A stretch of 64,000 bases of DNA from positions 178,094-242,093 of the forward strand of contig JACVGT010000011.1 of the NCBI GenBank assembly GCA_018992685.1, in the 5' to 3' direction. The stretch's first letter is position 1; every line of letters starts with the position of its first letter. Shown here one piece after another: positions 26,058 through 34,599 of the stretch. The notes beneath the pieces were generated by a model, which saw only the letters and a list, made by a program, of their open reading frames with translations, was not told the origin of the DNA and did not search any database. The position numbers and the translations under genes are program-made. This DNA comes from Theionarchaea archaeon. Lineage in GTDB: Archaea; Methanobacteriota_B; Thermococci; Methanofastidiosales; SZ-28-30.

Positions 26058-26936
26058 ATGAAGGTTGTCTTTCTGGGAACTGCAGCTGGCCGGCCAACCC
26101 GTACCCGCAGCTTACCCTGTATTGCCCTCCAGTTCGAAGGGGAAACCATCCTTTTTGATTGTGGGGAAAACGCTCAGAGACAGATGATTTCTGTAATTTC
26201 TCCGTCAAAGATCGGGAAGATTTTCATATCTCATTTCCATGGTGATCACTACCTGGGGTTGGGAGGGCTCCTCCAGACTATGAGCCTCAATAGACGTGAG
26301 ACTCCTCTTTCAATTTATGGCCCTCAGGGAACGATTGAGTATTTGAAACACTATTTTGCCTCAGGTCACTTTGGCATCAGATTTGAAATCACCCTCTGTG
26401 AAATAGAGGAGACCACCATTGAGGAGGATCTATACCGCATCAGATCATTTCCGGTAGACCATGGTGTTGCCACCATTGGATTCGTGTTTGAGGAAAAGGA
26501 AAAAAGGGGAAGGTTCCTGGAGGAGAAAGCAAAATCCATGGGGATTCGAGGAAAGCTATTTTCCGAAATTGAAGAGAAAGGGCGGGTAGATATTGATGGG
26601 AAGATCATAACTCTGGAGGAGGTTACAGGACCTCCCAGACCGGGAAGAAAAATTGTCTATGCTGCAGACACGCTTCCTTGCCAGAAGGTCGTTGAAGTGG
26701 CTCACAACTGTGACATGCTGCTCCACGAGGGAACCTACCTCAACGACGAAGATAGACACGGCACCTACCACACGACTGTGAAAGAAGCGTGCGAAATTGC
26801 CAAGAAAGCTAAGGTAAAGACCCTGGTTCTCACACACATATCTCAGCGTTACGAAGATCACGAAATAAGAGAAGAGGCCGAGAAATGGTTTCCTGGTGCT
26901 GTGGTTGCTGAGGATCTCATGGAGATTGAGCTGTAG
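26058..26936 (+). CDS. rnz: Ribonuclease Z
   Basis: This metallo-beta-lactamase-fold endonuclease trims the 3' trailer of precursor tRNAs. The 292-residue length is typical of the short form. Zinc ligands are seen in 'SHFHGDHYLGLGGLLQTM' (HxHxDH), the 'FPVDHG' histidine, 'YAADTLPC', and 'LTHISQRY'. 'HEGTY' near residue 225 belongs to the family signature. The ATG at 26058 is 26 bp after CCTTATTAAG, which excludes the upstream ATG at 26019. No tRNA gene is adjacent. Confidence 0.93.
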   Translation: MKVVFLGTAAGRPTRTRSLPCIALQFEGETILFDCGENAQRQMISVISPSKIGKIFISHFHGDHYLGLGGLLQTMSLNRRETPLSIYGPQGTIEYLKHYFASGHFGIRFEITLCEIEETTIEEDLYRIRSFPVDHGVATIGFVFEEKEKRGRFLEEKAKSMGIRGKLFSEIEEKGRVDIDGKIITLEEVTGPPRPGRKIVYAADTLPCQKVVEVAHNCDMLLHEGTYLNDEDRHGTYHTTVKEACEIAKKAKVKTLVLTHISQRYEDHEIREEAEKWFPGAVVAEDLMEIEL

Positions 26937-26949
26937 TCACTACTTCTTC

Positions 26950-27098
26950 TTACTTCACTCGTTCAGCCGTGAGCTCTTCCATGTCCACAGGAGTGAGCAA
27001 TTTCTCAAGTACGAACCCTGCATTCTTACTAACTCGTGGGCGTCAGGCGAAAGTTGCAGTGGCAAAAGTATTTCATTGAACTCTTCTAGGCTATTACG
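26950..27098 (-). pseudogene. Remnant of a gene 3' end with a frameshift
   Basis: On the minus strand two overlapping frames give fragments that join into one plausible C-terminus: LEEFNEILLPLQLSPDAHEL in one frame, then NAGFVLEKLLTPVDMEEL and ERVK-stop in the next. Each is closed by stops outside its part. The junction (around 27029) needs a single-base shift. No start, promoter or ribosome site is visible, so this looks like a decayed gene, or less probably a sequencing error. Confidence 0.4.
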
Positions 27099-27181
27099 CT
27101 ATCGCACGTAATGGATACATGTGAAGAAAACAACAATAGTTACAGACATCGAAGAACGTACGTTATCTTGGGCTGAGTAGC

Positions 27182-27556
27182 CTATTGGGGTATCTGAAAG
27201 ACCTTGCTCACAATCTTCCAGCCATCCTTGAATTTGAAGAGAAGCATGTAATCAGTAGAAAAGAAGGTATCATTCTTGTAGACCTCAATTTTTATACAGG
27301 CTGTGTCACCCGTAATATCAACGAACTTGAAGGTATATTCCGTTTTGCCTTTCCACAGTTCAGGATTCTGTCTTTTCATTCCTTCTATTCTTCTTAACCA
27401 CTCTGCAATGTTCACTTTTTGTACTGTCTCACCTTCTCTTACATACATGTAGAAATCCTCATGAAACCCTCTTCGAATGGTTTTCTCGTCCTGAGTCTCG
27501 TGAATGCCCCGAATGTAGGCATCAATAATTACTTTCTCAACAGCTTCTTTACTCAT
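27182..27556 (-). CDS. NTF2-like (putative lumazine-binding type) small protein
   Basis: A 124-residue soluble protein with the NTF2/SnoaL-like cone fold pattern: two N-terminal helices ('VEKVIIDAYIRGIHETQDEKTIRRGFHEDF'), then strands ending 'FFSTDYMLLFKFKDGWKIVSKVF', which closely matches the family in Lumazine_bd_2 (DUF3828-like) proteins. Such domains bind small ligands or act as isomerase-like enzymes; no catalytic residue is certain. TTGAGGTGA precedes the ATG, and a TTTATATAG box lies about 45 bp upstream. Confidence 0.8.
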   Translation of the reverse strand: MSKEAVEKVIIDAYIRGIHETQDEKTIRRGFHEDFYMYVREGETVQKVNIAEWLRRIEGMKRQNPELWKGKTEYTFKFVDITGDTACIKIEVYKNDTFFSTDYMLLFKFKDGWKIVSKVFQIPQ

Positions 27557-27813
27557 CTGGTCTCACCTCAAAGGATTTTCTCCTCCTCTCCAGGACCCCC
27601 TATATAAATGTACTGTTCTTTCAAGGGAGCATTTCTGCTTAATTCAGCTTCTGGAAGCAGCATTACACAGGATACCAAAGCCTCGTCTCACCGTTTTTGT
27701 GTCACTGTTTCTCACGTGGCCGGGTACGTTCGTGTGTGCAGTAACTGTGAGTTCAGCACTTTGGGAAATCTCAGCTCTTGTTCCACAGACGTTCTGGAAG
27801 GATGAGAAGGATT

Positions 27814-28263
27814 TCACGATTTTCCGGCGCCCGTTTCAAGGAGCTGTTTGAGATTTTCTCCTTCCTCCTTCATATGTATTCTGATGGCCTGTACTCTGTC
27901 CTTGAAGAGGAATTTCGAAAGTGCACCCAGCCGAAAAGTAATGGAAGCAGTAAAGATGCAGCTCTCTCCTTTTGGGTATATTCGAAATGAGCCGTTTGGA
28001 CTGATGATCGCATGGGGAAACAGTACATCGTATTCGAATTGTGTTGGTTCTACGTTCTTCATCCGAAACGTCATCTTGTGTAATTGCCCGTGCAAGTATT
28101 CTTCAATGTATAAGACGGAACCTTCTTGTGCTTCTTCTCCTTTGATCCTGCGACACTCGACGTGATCAGAATGCCACGCTCTGTAGTTGTCTTCAAGATG
28201 GGCCAGGAATTCAAAAATCCTCTCGGGCGTCGTCTTGATTTCTATTGAATCTTCGAGGAGCAT
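27814..28263 (-). CDS. START/SRPBCC-type ligand-binding protein
   Basis: A 149-residue protein of the polyketide cyclase/START fold: 'DSIEIKTTPERIFEFLAHLEDNYRAWHSDHV' at the N-terminus is the usual opening strand and helix, and a long C-terminal helix ('VQAIRIHMKEEGENLKQLLE') closes the pocket. The start is placed at the third in-frame start codon (28263), five bases after AGGTGA; the earlier codons overlap the ribosome site itself. These proteins bind hydrophobic ligands. The gene is close to the NTF2-like gene and has the same orientation, but separated by about 250 bases. Confidence 0.8.
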   Translation of the reverse strand: MLLEDSIEIKTTPERIFEFLAHLEDNYRAWHSDHVECRRIKGEEAQEGSVLYIEEYLHGQLHKMTFRMKNVEPTQFEYDVLFPHAIISPNGSFRIYPKGESCIFTASITFRLGALSKFLFKDRVQAIRIHMKEEGENLKQLLETGAGKS

Positions 28264-28608
28264 TTTCATCACCTGTTGTCACTCGTAGGGTAGCATTACA
28301 CCCTCACTAATATAACTCTTGTGTTCCCACTCTTCTTGCGGGTCACGCACAGTCTCCCACATGCCCTTTGTTACTTGCCTGTGTCTTTGTGACGGTCAGC
28401 CGATTCAAAGCATACGACTCGTGGTTTCTAGGCAACCGAGTGAGCTGGATCCCCGTATGCTCCGAGGTCAACTCAATGATCAACTGGATATAGGTGTGGT
28501 CCCTAATCGAGAACCTGTTGATTCTCGCAAATGGGTTGAACATGAGTACTCACTATCTGACCAGAAAAAACACAAACCATTTAAACCACATGCTTAATAA
28601 ACATGTTC
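28264..28608. other. Divergent intergenic region
   Basis: It contains a minus-strand TATA-like element (AGTTATATTAG, about 28308-28318) for the START-like gene and a plus-strand ATTTAAAC (28579-28586) for the 28609 gene. A 92-codon plus frame (28319-28597) is proline-, arginine- and cysteine-rich with no signals and is not called. No RNA gene was recognised. Confidence 0.5.
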
Positions 28609-29325
28609 ATGAAGCGCACAACTCTTGCCATGGTAGTCATAGTTCTGGGATTACTTGTGGTAGTAGCAGGGATTATCCCGCTCAACCGTCGGGTCATTGT
28701 GACAGAAGAGAAGATAATGCAGGTTACCGAGCACAGAGAAGAGAGCAGAACGAAAGAAGAGACCTACACCGAAGAGACTGTCATTAGGACAGAAACCAAA
28801 AAGGAGACGCTCCTCCAGGAGGAGATTTCAGTGACTCCAGGTTCCACACTGGGCAGTACCTTCACTCTTGTTGCAGGAGATATTATCACATTGAAAGCCC
28901 ACTCAGAAGGTGGGAGCATGATGCTTTCCTTCACAGGACAAGGAGAAGTCTATATAGGTCTGGACGTGGGTGAAGATATAGAACAGGAATTTACCATCAG
29001 GAAGGATGGCGAACACTCGTTGTTATACTCTTCTGCAGACGTGAGCAAGGACATTGTCATTGACTTTGTCGTTATTAGAATCTATGAAGAACCCATTACT
29101 GAAAAGGAAGAGAAGACCAGGACAGTTGAATACACAGAGACTGTGCCGTACACTGTTGATGTCCCCTATACTGAGCAGACTGCCAAGAAGGAGACCTATA
29201 CCCTGGACTATTTGAAGTACGTGGGAATCGTGGTGATCATTCTGGGAGTAGCCCTCTACACCGTTTCCAGAAAGTCAAAGAAGGACGATGAGCCGAGGAA
29301 AAGTACAAAAAAGAAGAAAAAATGA
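28609..29325 (+). CDS. Double-anchored membrane protein with stalked beta-sandwich (GOLD-like)
   Basis: A 238-residue protein with a membrane helix at each end (about 5-24 and 205-226) and a Lys-rich cytoplasmic tail. Between them are two long Thr/Glu-rich stretches of alternating polar and beta-prone residues (about 32-70, 'VTEHREESRTKEETYTEETV', and about 160-200, 'KEEKTRTVEYTETVPYTVDV') that look like the two sides of an antiparallel beta stalk, and a central domain (about 72-155) whose strands resemble emp24/GOLD-type sandwiches. Start 28609 is 26 bp after ATTTAAAC; 28603 is possible. It overlaps the next gene by four bases (ATGA). Confidence 0.75.
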   Translation: MKRTTLAMVVIVLGLLVVVAGIIPLNRRVIVTEEKIMQVTEHREESRTKEETYTEETVIRTETKKETLLQEEISVTPGSTLGSTFTLVAGDIITLKAHSEGGSMMLSFTGQGEVYIGLDVGEDIEQEFTIRKDGEHSLLYSSADVSKDIVIDFVVIRIYEEPITEKEEKTRTVEYTETVPYTVDVPYTEQTAKKETYTLDYLKYVGIVVIILGVALYTVSRKSKKDDEPRKSTKKKKK

Positions 29326-30104
29326 TTAACCTACCTGAATTGAGGGACTATCTGGAATCGTTCCAGGACCCAGATGGAAAGATTCGTTCCGAGAACAGCG
29401 TTAAGGCTACGGCTGAATTTGCTCTCGTTCACCGGCTGTGTCCCCGTCTTGCAGTAGGCAATCTGGGGGCGGCCAAAACATATCTTAGAAGTCAATTATC
29501 TCCTTTTGCAGAGTACCAGATAAAGAAAGGATTCTCATTCATGGAGAAAATCTGGCACATCACAGTGGGAATACCTGAAGATACCCTGTTCCTGGATTCT
29601 CCAGTTCACGAACTGATTCAGAGTTCACTGTCGCCCTCTGTGAAATCAGCATTGCTTTTGCTCTTGTTGATGCAGAAATCTCAGAGAAATCTCTCAAGGT
29701 ATGTACAGGAAATCGGCTCGTACCAGGAAGAGTTGCTGGAAACCTCTAGTCTTGATACCGTTTATGAGACGACCCACAACCTGATAACTTTTTATTTTGC
29801 CCAGAAATACTATTCAGTATCTGAAATCATCCGGGAGAGCTGTTCATGGCCTGCAAGAACCGTAATGTCTTTCAGAGAGTGTATCGATGTAGTAGCAGAA
29901 TCAGCGGCTGTCATTTTACTGTTTGGATACAGAAAAGATCAAGAAGTAGGTGGCATGCTTGACTGGGTCTCGAAGAACCAGCAGGCAGATGGTGGGTTCC
30001 CGGTGTACGTTGGTGGGAAAAGTGAGTTTCACCCTTCACTGGTTACTGCATGGGCATGTACCGCCCGAGATACTGCACCACCCCACCGATTTACCTCGAC
30101 CTGA
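29322..30104 (+). CDS. Alpha/alpha-toroid (prenyltransferase/terpene cyclase-like) protein
   Basis: A 260-residue soluble protein coupled to the preceding membrane gene by an ATGA overlap. It is helical throughout, and near the C-terminus 'GMLDWVSKNQQADGGFPVY' is a clear QW/prenyltransferase-type repeat (W...QQ-x-DGGF), preceded by a weaker opening 'LRDYLESFQDPDGKIRSENS'. The length suggests only a partial ring of such repeats, or divergent ones. No DDxxD or DxDD motif is visible, so it is unlikely to be a cyclase; toroids of this type also bind proteins. The final residues (TARDTAPPHRFTST) look unrelated to the fold, and the C-terminus may be frameshifted. Confidence 0.65.
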   Translation: MINLPELRDYLESFQDPDGKIRSENSVKATAEFALVHRLCPRLAVGNLGAAKTYLRSQLSPFAEYQIKKGFSFMEKIWHITVGIPEDTLFLDSPVHELIQSSLSPSVKSALLLLLLMQKSQRNLSRYVQEIGSYQEELLETSSLDTVYETTHNLITFYFAQKYYSVSEIIRESCSWPARTVMSFRECIDVVAESAAVILLFGYRKDQEVGGMLDWVSKNQQADGGFPVYVGGKSEFHPSLVTAWACTARDTAPPHRFTST

Positions 30105-30155
30105 CCAGTTCTCGAGGTTGCCAATGCTTTTAAAGAACAGAACACACTATCTCCC

Positions 30156-30974
30156 ATGGATATGACAGCAGAAACCATCCTCAATCAGTTACTGGTAGAG
30201 GACATTGGATTTGGGGATATCACATCTCAGTTGCTGGTAGATGAGAGGGGTACAGCCAGCATCATAACCAAGGAGGATTGTATCCTCTCAGGAGCTGAAT
30301 ATGCGAAATATCTGTTCGACGTGAGAGGAGCTGATTGTCATCTTCCGTGCCATGAAGGGCAGAGGATAGCCAATGGGACGGCGGTTTTGACTGTTGAGGG
30401 ATTGTACAGGACCATATTCGAAGTGGAAAGGACAGCTCTCAACCTCCTCACGAGGATGTCTGGCATTGCTACCCAGACTCGCACACTAGTGGACATGGTT
30501 CATGAGGTCAATCCTCACTGCCGGGTGGCTGCAACCAGGAAAACTGTTTTGCGGTACTTTGACAAGAGGGCAGTGATAACCGGAGGTGGCGATCCTCATC
30601 GGTTCAGACTGGATGACCTGATTCTCTTAAAGGACAACCATGTAAAGATACTGGGGATAAGAGAAGCTCTCACCCGGGCCAGACAATTTTCTTTCTCCAA
30701 GAAAGTGGAAATCGAAGTGTCTACTGTAGAAGACGCGGTCACTGCCTGCAAGTGTGGGGCTGATATTATCATGCTGGACAACATGGACCTGGACACCACC
30801 AGGAATGCAGTGGAAGCAGTGAAGAAGATTTCACCCGGAGTATTGGTTGAGGCCTCAGGAAACATGACGCAGGAAAATATTACAGCATATGCTGAAACGG
30901 GAGTAGATATTATCTCGTTAGGAACCATAACCCACTCTGTCAGGGCAATCAACATGAGCCTGGAGGTTGTGTAG
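30156..30974 (+). CDS. nadC: Quinolinate phosphoribosyltransferase
   Basis: It converts quinolinate and PRPP into nicotinate mononucleotide, CO2 and PPi, a step of de novo NAD synthesis. The 272-residue protein shows the usual signature set: 'EDIGFGDITSQLL' at the N-terminus, 'ERTALNLLTRMSGIAT', 'ATRKTVLRYFDKRAVITGGGDPHRFRLDD', 'LKDNHV' and 'EASGNMTQENITAYAETGVDIISLG'. A GCTTTTAAAG box (30126-30135) is centred 25 bp before the ATG. No nadA or nadB is nearby. Confidence 0.95.
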   Translation: MDMTAETILNQLLVEDIGFGDITSQLLVDERGTASIITKEDCILSGAEYAKYLFDVRGADCHLPCHEGQRIANGTAVLTVEGLYRTIFEVERTALNLLTRMSGIATQTRTLVDMVHEVNPHCRVAATRKTVLRYFDKRAVITGGGDPHRFRLDDLILLKDNHVKILGIREALTRARQFSFSKKVEIEVSTVEDAVTACKCGADIIMLDNMDLDTTRNAVEAVKKISPGVLVEASGNMTQENITAYAETGVDIISLGTITHSVRAINMSLEVV

Positions 30975-31061
30975 TGGGGTTGAAAGAGGGGATATGCCGT
31001 GAGTACTGCACAGACAGGCACTCTTTTTGTTATATCTCGAGGAACAGGTGCGTGTATCTGA

Positions 31062-31829
31062 ATGATTCAGGTAACTGACCTCGTCATGCTTAGACTGTGT
31101 CCATACCGCTTCTACCTGGAAAGAATACAGAAAAAAAAAGCCCCCACCACTCAGGAAATGTACCTGGGTACTGTCTACCACAAGATAGCTGAGGAGACAG
31201 TACGACGCGATAGTCTGATCATTACGGAATTGAAGGAGGGATGTAAACCCCGCCAGATCTTTGATCTTCTATATGTGGAGTACTGCAGAGTGATACGGAA
31301 TGTCATCTTGAGAAGGAAGACCAAGTTACGATCACTGAATATTGATGCTGAGAACCTATCACAGGAATTGAGGGAGTTCTACAAGGAGATTGCTATCCAA
31401 AAAGCCCTTTCTGTGAAAAGAGCACTTGAAAAAAGGGAAGAGGAAGTCATTGTAGGAAACGTGGAGTACAGAATTGAGGATGCGGAACTAGAATTATTGG
31501 GAAGGGTTGATCGCATTGAGATCCACGGAGATCTCCTGCTTCCTGTAGAGATTAAAACGGTGGAAAAGAAGAGACCAACCTTCAGTGAAATGCTGCAGCT
31601 TGCTGGATATGCCTTGCTGCTGGAAAGGGAGAGATGTACTGTAGTGAACAAAGGGATAATCGAGTATCCTTCTACACGGATTATTGTGGATATCCCGGAC
31701 AAGTTCAAAGAAAACGTTGTGAACCTGAGGGATCATGCTCTCAAAATCCTGGCAGGAGAAGTCCCTGAAAAGGTGAGAACAGATAAGTGTGACAGGTGCC
31801 AGTTTTTTGATGTATGCTGGAATGAATGA
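31062..31829 (+). CDS. Cas4-like RecB-family nuclease (solo)
   Basis: A 255-residue PD-(D/E)XK nuclease. The layout matches Cas4: 'CPYRFYL' with the first cluster cysteine (Cys13), 'GTVYHKIAEE' (His), 'ELLGRVDRIE' (catalytic Asp), 'PVEIKT' (Glu and Lys), the RecB QhxxY motif 'QLAGYALLLE', and a C-terminal CDRCQFFDVC giving three more cysteines for a [4Fe-4S] cluster. Such proteins cut single-stranded DNA. There is no CRISPR array or other cas gene in the window, so this is a chromosomal solo member possibly linked to repair. The ATG follows a weak site; the upstream promoter is unclear. Confidence 0.85.
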   Translation: MIQVTDLVMLRLCPYRFYLERIQKKKAPTTQEMYLGTVYHKIAEETVRRDSLIITELKEGCKPRQIFDLLYVEYCRVIRNVILRRKTKLRSLNIDAENLSQELREFYKEIAIQKALSVKRALEKREEEVIVGNVEYRIEDAELELLGRVDRIEIHGDLLLPVEIKTVEKKRPTFSEMLQLAGYALLLERERCTVVNKGIIEYPSTRIIVDIPDKFKENVVNLRDHALKILAGEVPEKVRTDKCDRCQFFDVCWNE

Positions 31830-31943
31830 GCATGAATCTTCATTGCTATTCTTATTCATGCCCCAATTGTTTCTGTGTGAATTAAGAAAAACCACACCAG
31901 GAAAGGGGTTCATCTGCCCACACGGGGGATTCGCTGTAACCAG

Positions 31944-32426
31944 TCATCTGAGATGCTTGCACCTGATTGTGTACAGCAACACTGAGGCCAACAGAGTCCC
32001 ACCACAAAAGAGATACATGTAGATGGGAGAAACCAAGTATAATGGATTCCTCTTGAAAGGGTAGAAAGCGGTTATTTCCCTGTATATAAGTGAATCAATG
32101 ACGATATGAAAGTGAAGCCCAAAAAAAGAGCTCCCTAGCACCTTTTCAAATGATGAACATTGCTGTAGGCCGAAATCGGTTGTTACTCCTCTGATTCCAT
32201 CCTGCATTGCATACATGACACATGCTGTGATGAGAGCCAGGGGGGAGCTGCCTACAAAGCTGTGAAAGAGCCCATGTGCGGGGTAGTCGAGGGACAATCC
32301 AAGGACTACGAGAGGTTCAAGGTCGATGAGCGTGGTAGTTGTCAGCAATGTAGCAAAGTCAACCCTTTGAAACCCGGCCAATCCAATCAAAGATGTGGGC
32401 CCCCAGTGGAATGGTGTAAACGGCAT
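31944..32426 (-). CDS. Membrane protein of the 'MPFTPFHWGP' family
   Basis: A 160-residue protein with about four membrane helices. It begins MPFTPFHWGPTSLIGLAGFQ, a pattern found in archaeal membrane proteins related to the YdjM/DUF4184-type metal-dependent hydrolase-like group, and keeps the typical 'TTTLIDLEPLVVL', 'HGLFHSFVGSS' and 'FHIVIDSLIY' blocks with conserved His and Asp that may bind a metal within the membrane. I set the start at the ATG directly before PFTPFH; eight further codons are possible upstream. The function is not known. Confidence 0.75.
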   Translation of the reverse strand: MPFTPFHWGPTSLIGLAGFQRVDFATLLTTTTLIDLEPLVVLGLSLDYPAHGLFHSFVGSSPLALITACVMYAMQDGIRGVTTDFGLQQCSSFEKVLGSSFFGLHFHIVIDSLIYREITAFYPFKRNPLYLVSPIYMYLFCGGTLLASVLLYTIRCKHLR

Positions 32427-32517
32427 AATGCCATTCACCACTCTCCACATATGTACTTATGTGTTGCTCCTTCCACTCCGGGATACAGAACCAGTTAGGG
32501 AAGAGTGTGAGAAGGTT

Positions 32518-33954
32518 CTATCTTCTCAGTGTATGCATGGCCCCGAAAGCTATCAGAATCGAAATAAGCAGTGTTCCTGCGCAGACTTGGGGGCCCTGAC
32601 GAGGACATCCATTATTTTCAAAAAGGCCCGATTGATTGGGGCAATTGTCCAGGCAATCGTTCACACCGTCCCCATCTGAATCTCTGGGACATCCCACTGA
32701 ATCAACGGTTCGACATTCCGGATTGTAGCACTGATCCTGATCATCAGGGACACCATCATCATCAGAATCGGATTCAGGACAGCCATCATCCTTCTCCCCG
32801 AACTCGTCTGGACACTGGTCTACGCAGTCATTCAGCAAATCTTCATCGGTGTCCATCGGACACCCCTGTGAATCTACCACAGTACAGTCCGGATTAGAGC
32901 ATTGATCCTGATTGTCTGATACTCCGTCTCCATCTGAATCCGTCTCTGTATCTGCGGAACCAGCCGGGCAGCCGTAGTTCGCCGAGGAACCGGCCTGTCC
33001 AACACATCTATCACTGCAGTCATCCGTTCCGTCACCATCAGTGTCTTTTGGACACCCTCGGGAGTCGACCTTGCTGCATCCGGGATTGTAGCATCCATCA
33101 CTGGCGTCGGGCACACCGTCCGCATCTCTGTCAGCACCTTCAGCAGCCCGTGTTGCAGCCCATTCAAAGATGCTCAATCCGAGTCTTTCATTATCGCCAT
33201 ACACCAGAAAGCCGTCGTGTGCACCAAATCTCCTGCTTCCTCCCACAAGGAAGTCTTTGTCTCCCACTGCTAGAACCCTTCCTTCCCCATACTCAGCAGC
33301 AGCCAACACAATGACATCTTCCCCCTCCCGGCTGCCAGCCTTTGTGGTGGGATTGCCAAAAGCCAGCCCCAGTGCTGGAGAATAAACATCCAGAGAACAT
33401 CCCTCTATATATCCAAAGTCAAAGATGTTGTAGGTTACGGGATGACGCTGAAAGGTTCTGATGATCACGAATCTTTCTGCATACCTGGAGGCCGTTTCTG
33501 TATCAGGAATCTGGTTTTCCTGTTCCATATCATACACGGTGTCAGAATTGAATTCAATCCCAAACATGGTGGAGATACTGTTGATTGGATCGATAATCCC
33601 CTGTGATGTCATTGTTCCTCCTACTTCCCCGAAGATGAGAAGACTTCCTCCGTTCTCTACGAAGTCCTTAATCGCTTCTTTCTCATACACTTCAAAGTCC
33701 AGGCTGGGAGCCAGCAAGACTAGAATGTCGTAGGCTGACAGGACATAGGAATCGATCTTCTCTTCCGAATAATCCGAAATGTATCCTTCTCTATCCAGTG
33801 CCATAATAAATCTAGAGAATTGCAGGCTTGGGTTCCATTCAGCATGATATTCGTCGAAAAGTATTCTCGTCCCCTGCTGATCAGAGTGACCTCCTACAGT
33901 GGCGAGTGATAAAAGAACGAAACTGATCAGGATGTAATAGATATTTCTTGTCAT
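32518..33954 (-). CDS. Surface protein with GATase-like domain and thrombospondin type-3 repeats
   Basis: A 478-residue exported protein. After a signal peptide (1-24) comes a DUF4350/GATase-like domain (about 28-275; 'RILFDEYHAEWNPSLQF', 'LVLLAPSLDFEVYEKEAIKDFVENGGSLLIFGE'), then five or six calcium-binding thrombospondin type-3 repeats of the form 'DSDGDGVSDNQDQCSNPDC' (about 280-455), and a C-terminal hydrophobic segment (about 457-473) ending in HTLRR. The repeats form an acidic calcium-dependent rod, so the globular head is probably held away from the membrane. The repeats may have expanded by unequal recombination. Its head is similar to that of the protein at 21010. Confidence 0.88.
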   Translation of the reverse strand: MTRNIYYILISFVLLSLATVGGHSDQQGTRILFDEYHAEWNPSLQFSRFIMALDREGYISDYSEEKIDSYVLSAYDILVLLAPSLDFEVYEKEAIKDFVENGGSLLIFGEVGGTMTSQGIIDPINSISTMFGIEFNSDTVYDMEQENQIPDTETASRYAERFVIIRTFQRHPVTYNIFDFGYIEGCSLDVYSPALGLAFGNPTTKAGSREGEDVIVLAAAEYGEGRVLAVGDKDFLVGGSRRFGAHDGFLVYGDNERLGLSIFEWAATRAAEGADRDADGVPDASDGCYNPGCSKVDSRGCPKDTDGDGTDDCSDRCVGQAGSSANYGCPAGSADTETDSDGDGVSDNQDQCSNPDCTVVDSQGCPMDTDEDLLNDCVDQCPDEFGEKDDGCPESDSDDDGVPDDQDQCYNPECRTVDSVGCPRDSDGDGVNDCLDNCPNQSGLFENNGCPRQGPQVCAGTLLISILIAFGAMHTLRR

Positions 33955-34599
33955 GGTAATTCCTCCATCTTTTGTAGAGGCTTGGCTATAAAAGCCTTTT
34001 GATACCGATAGTGACTATTTGCTGAACAGTTTCCCTGTTAGTGCCCCATGAAGGCGCAACCTGGCTAAATAATCTGATTCATGGAGAATCTGGACGACTA
34101 TCTGTTCAGAAATCTGAGAAGATCACTAATCACCGATAAGAAAGGGGACTCTGAGCCATCCGAGAGGCGAGGGTATACAGTCACTGAGGGGCCACATTGC
34201 GGTGGGATTTCCAAACAAAATACCTCGGGCAATGCTGATGCGGGACATTTGAGATAACTTGCACCTCATGGGCTAGACCCCGCCGTAGGAAATGAGAAGA
34301 TAGGCCAATAATGTTGCCAGGAAGGGCGCGACTTGGCATATGTTCTATATGTATTCGAGAGGTTCTTTTACCATGTTGGTGGCTAGTAACTGGTTCTGGT
34401 CCACAATCTCTTGAACTTCAACCACTCCGGTTACCACCTCATTTTCTATTTCCTTAGATTATTTCCTTTCTTCCCATCATTTCTTATTTTTCAAGCACAA
34501 AGTGCAATGTTATCGTGGAGATTTTCCTCGCTATCTCCTAGGAGCGCTCAGCGTCGCAAATATTTATAAAGGATCATCCGAAAGACACAGTGGATTCCC
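33955..34599. other. Long gene-poor gap with two doubtful mini-ORFs
   Basis: At 645 bases this is the largest gap in the window. It holds a 58-codon plus frame (34081-34257, starting MENLDDYLFRNLRRS) whose nearest TATA-like box is too close (14 bp), and a 26-codon minus frame (listed separately). The promoter of the next gene (AATATTTATAAAGG, 34558-34571) closes it. I see no tRNA or known RNA. Confidence 0.45.
34345..34425 (-). CDS. Possible 26-residue peptide or gene remnant
   Basis: A minus-strand frame from GTG at 34425 reads VVEVQEIVDQNQLLATNMVK and ends KEPLEYI. A GAGGTGGT ribosome-like site stands seven bases before the GTG. Its composition is protein-like, and the same frame continues upstream for a few codons in a similar style (SKEIENEVVTG), so it may be either a genuine peptide or the tail of a decayed gene. 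Confidence 0.3.
   Translation of the reverse strand: MVEVQEIVDQNQLLATNMVKEPLEYI

Noticed and set aside
28319-28597. 92-codon frame in the gap before the double-anchored membrane protein
   Set aside because: Cysteine- and arginine-rich composition without signals; it also runs through the downstream promoter.
34081-34257. 58-codon plus-strand frame in the large gap
   Set aside because: The TATA-like box is only 14 bp away, no ribosome site is present and no family is recognised.
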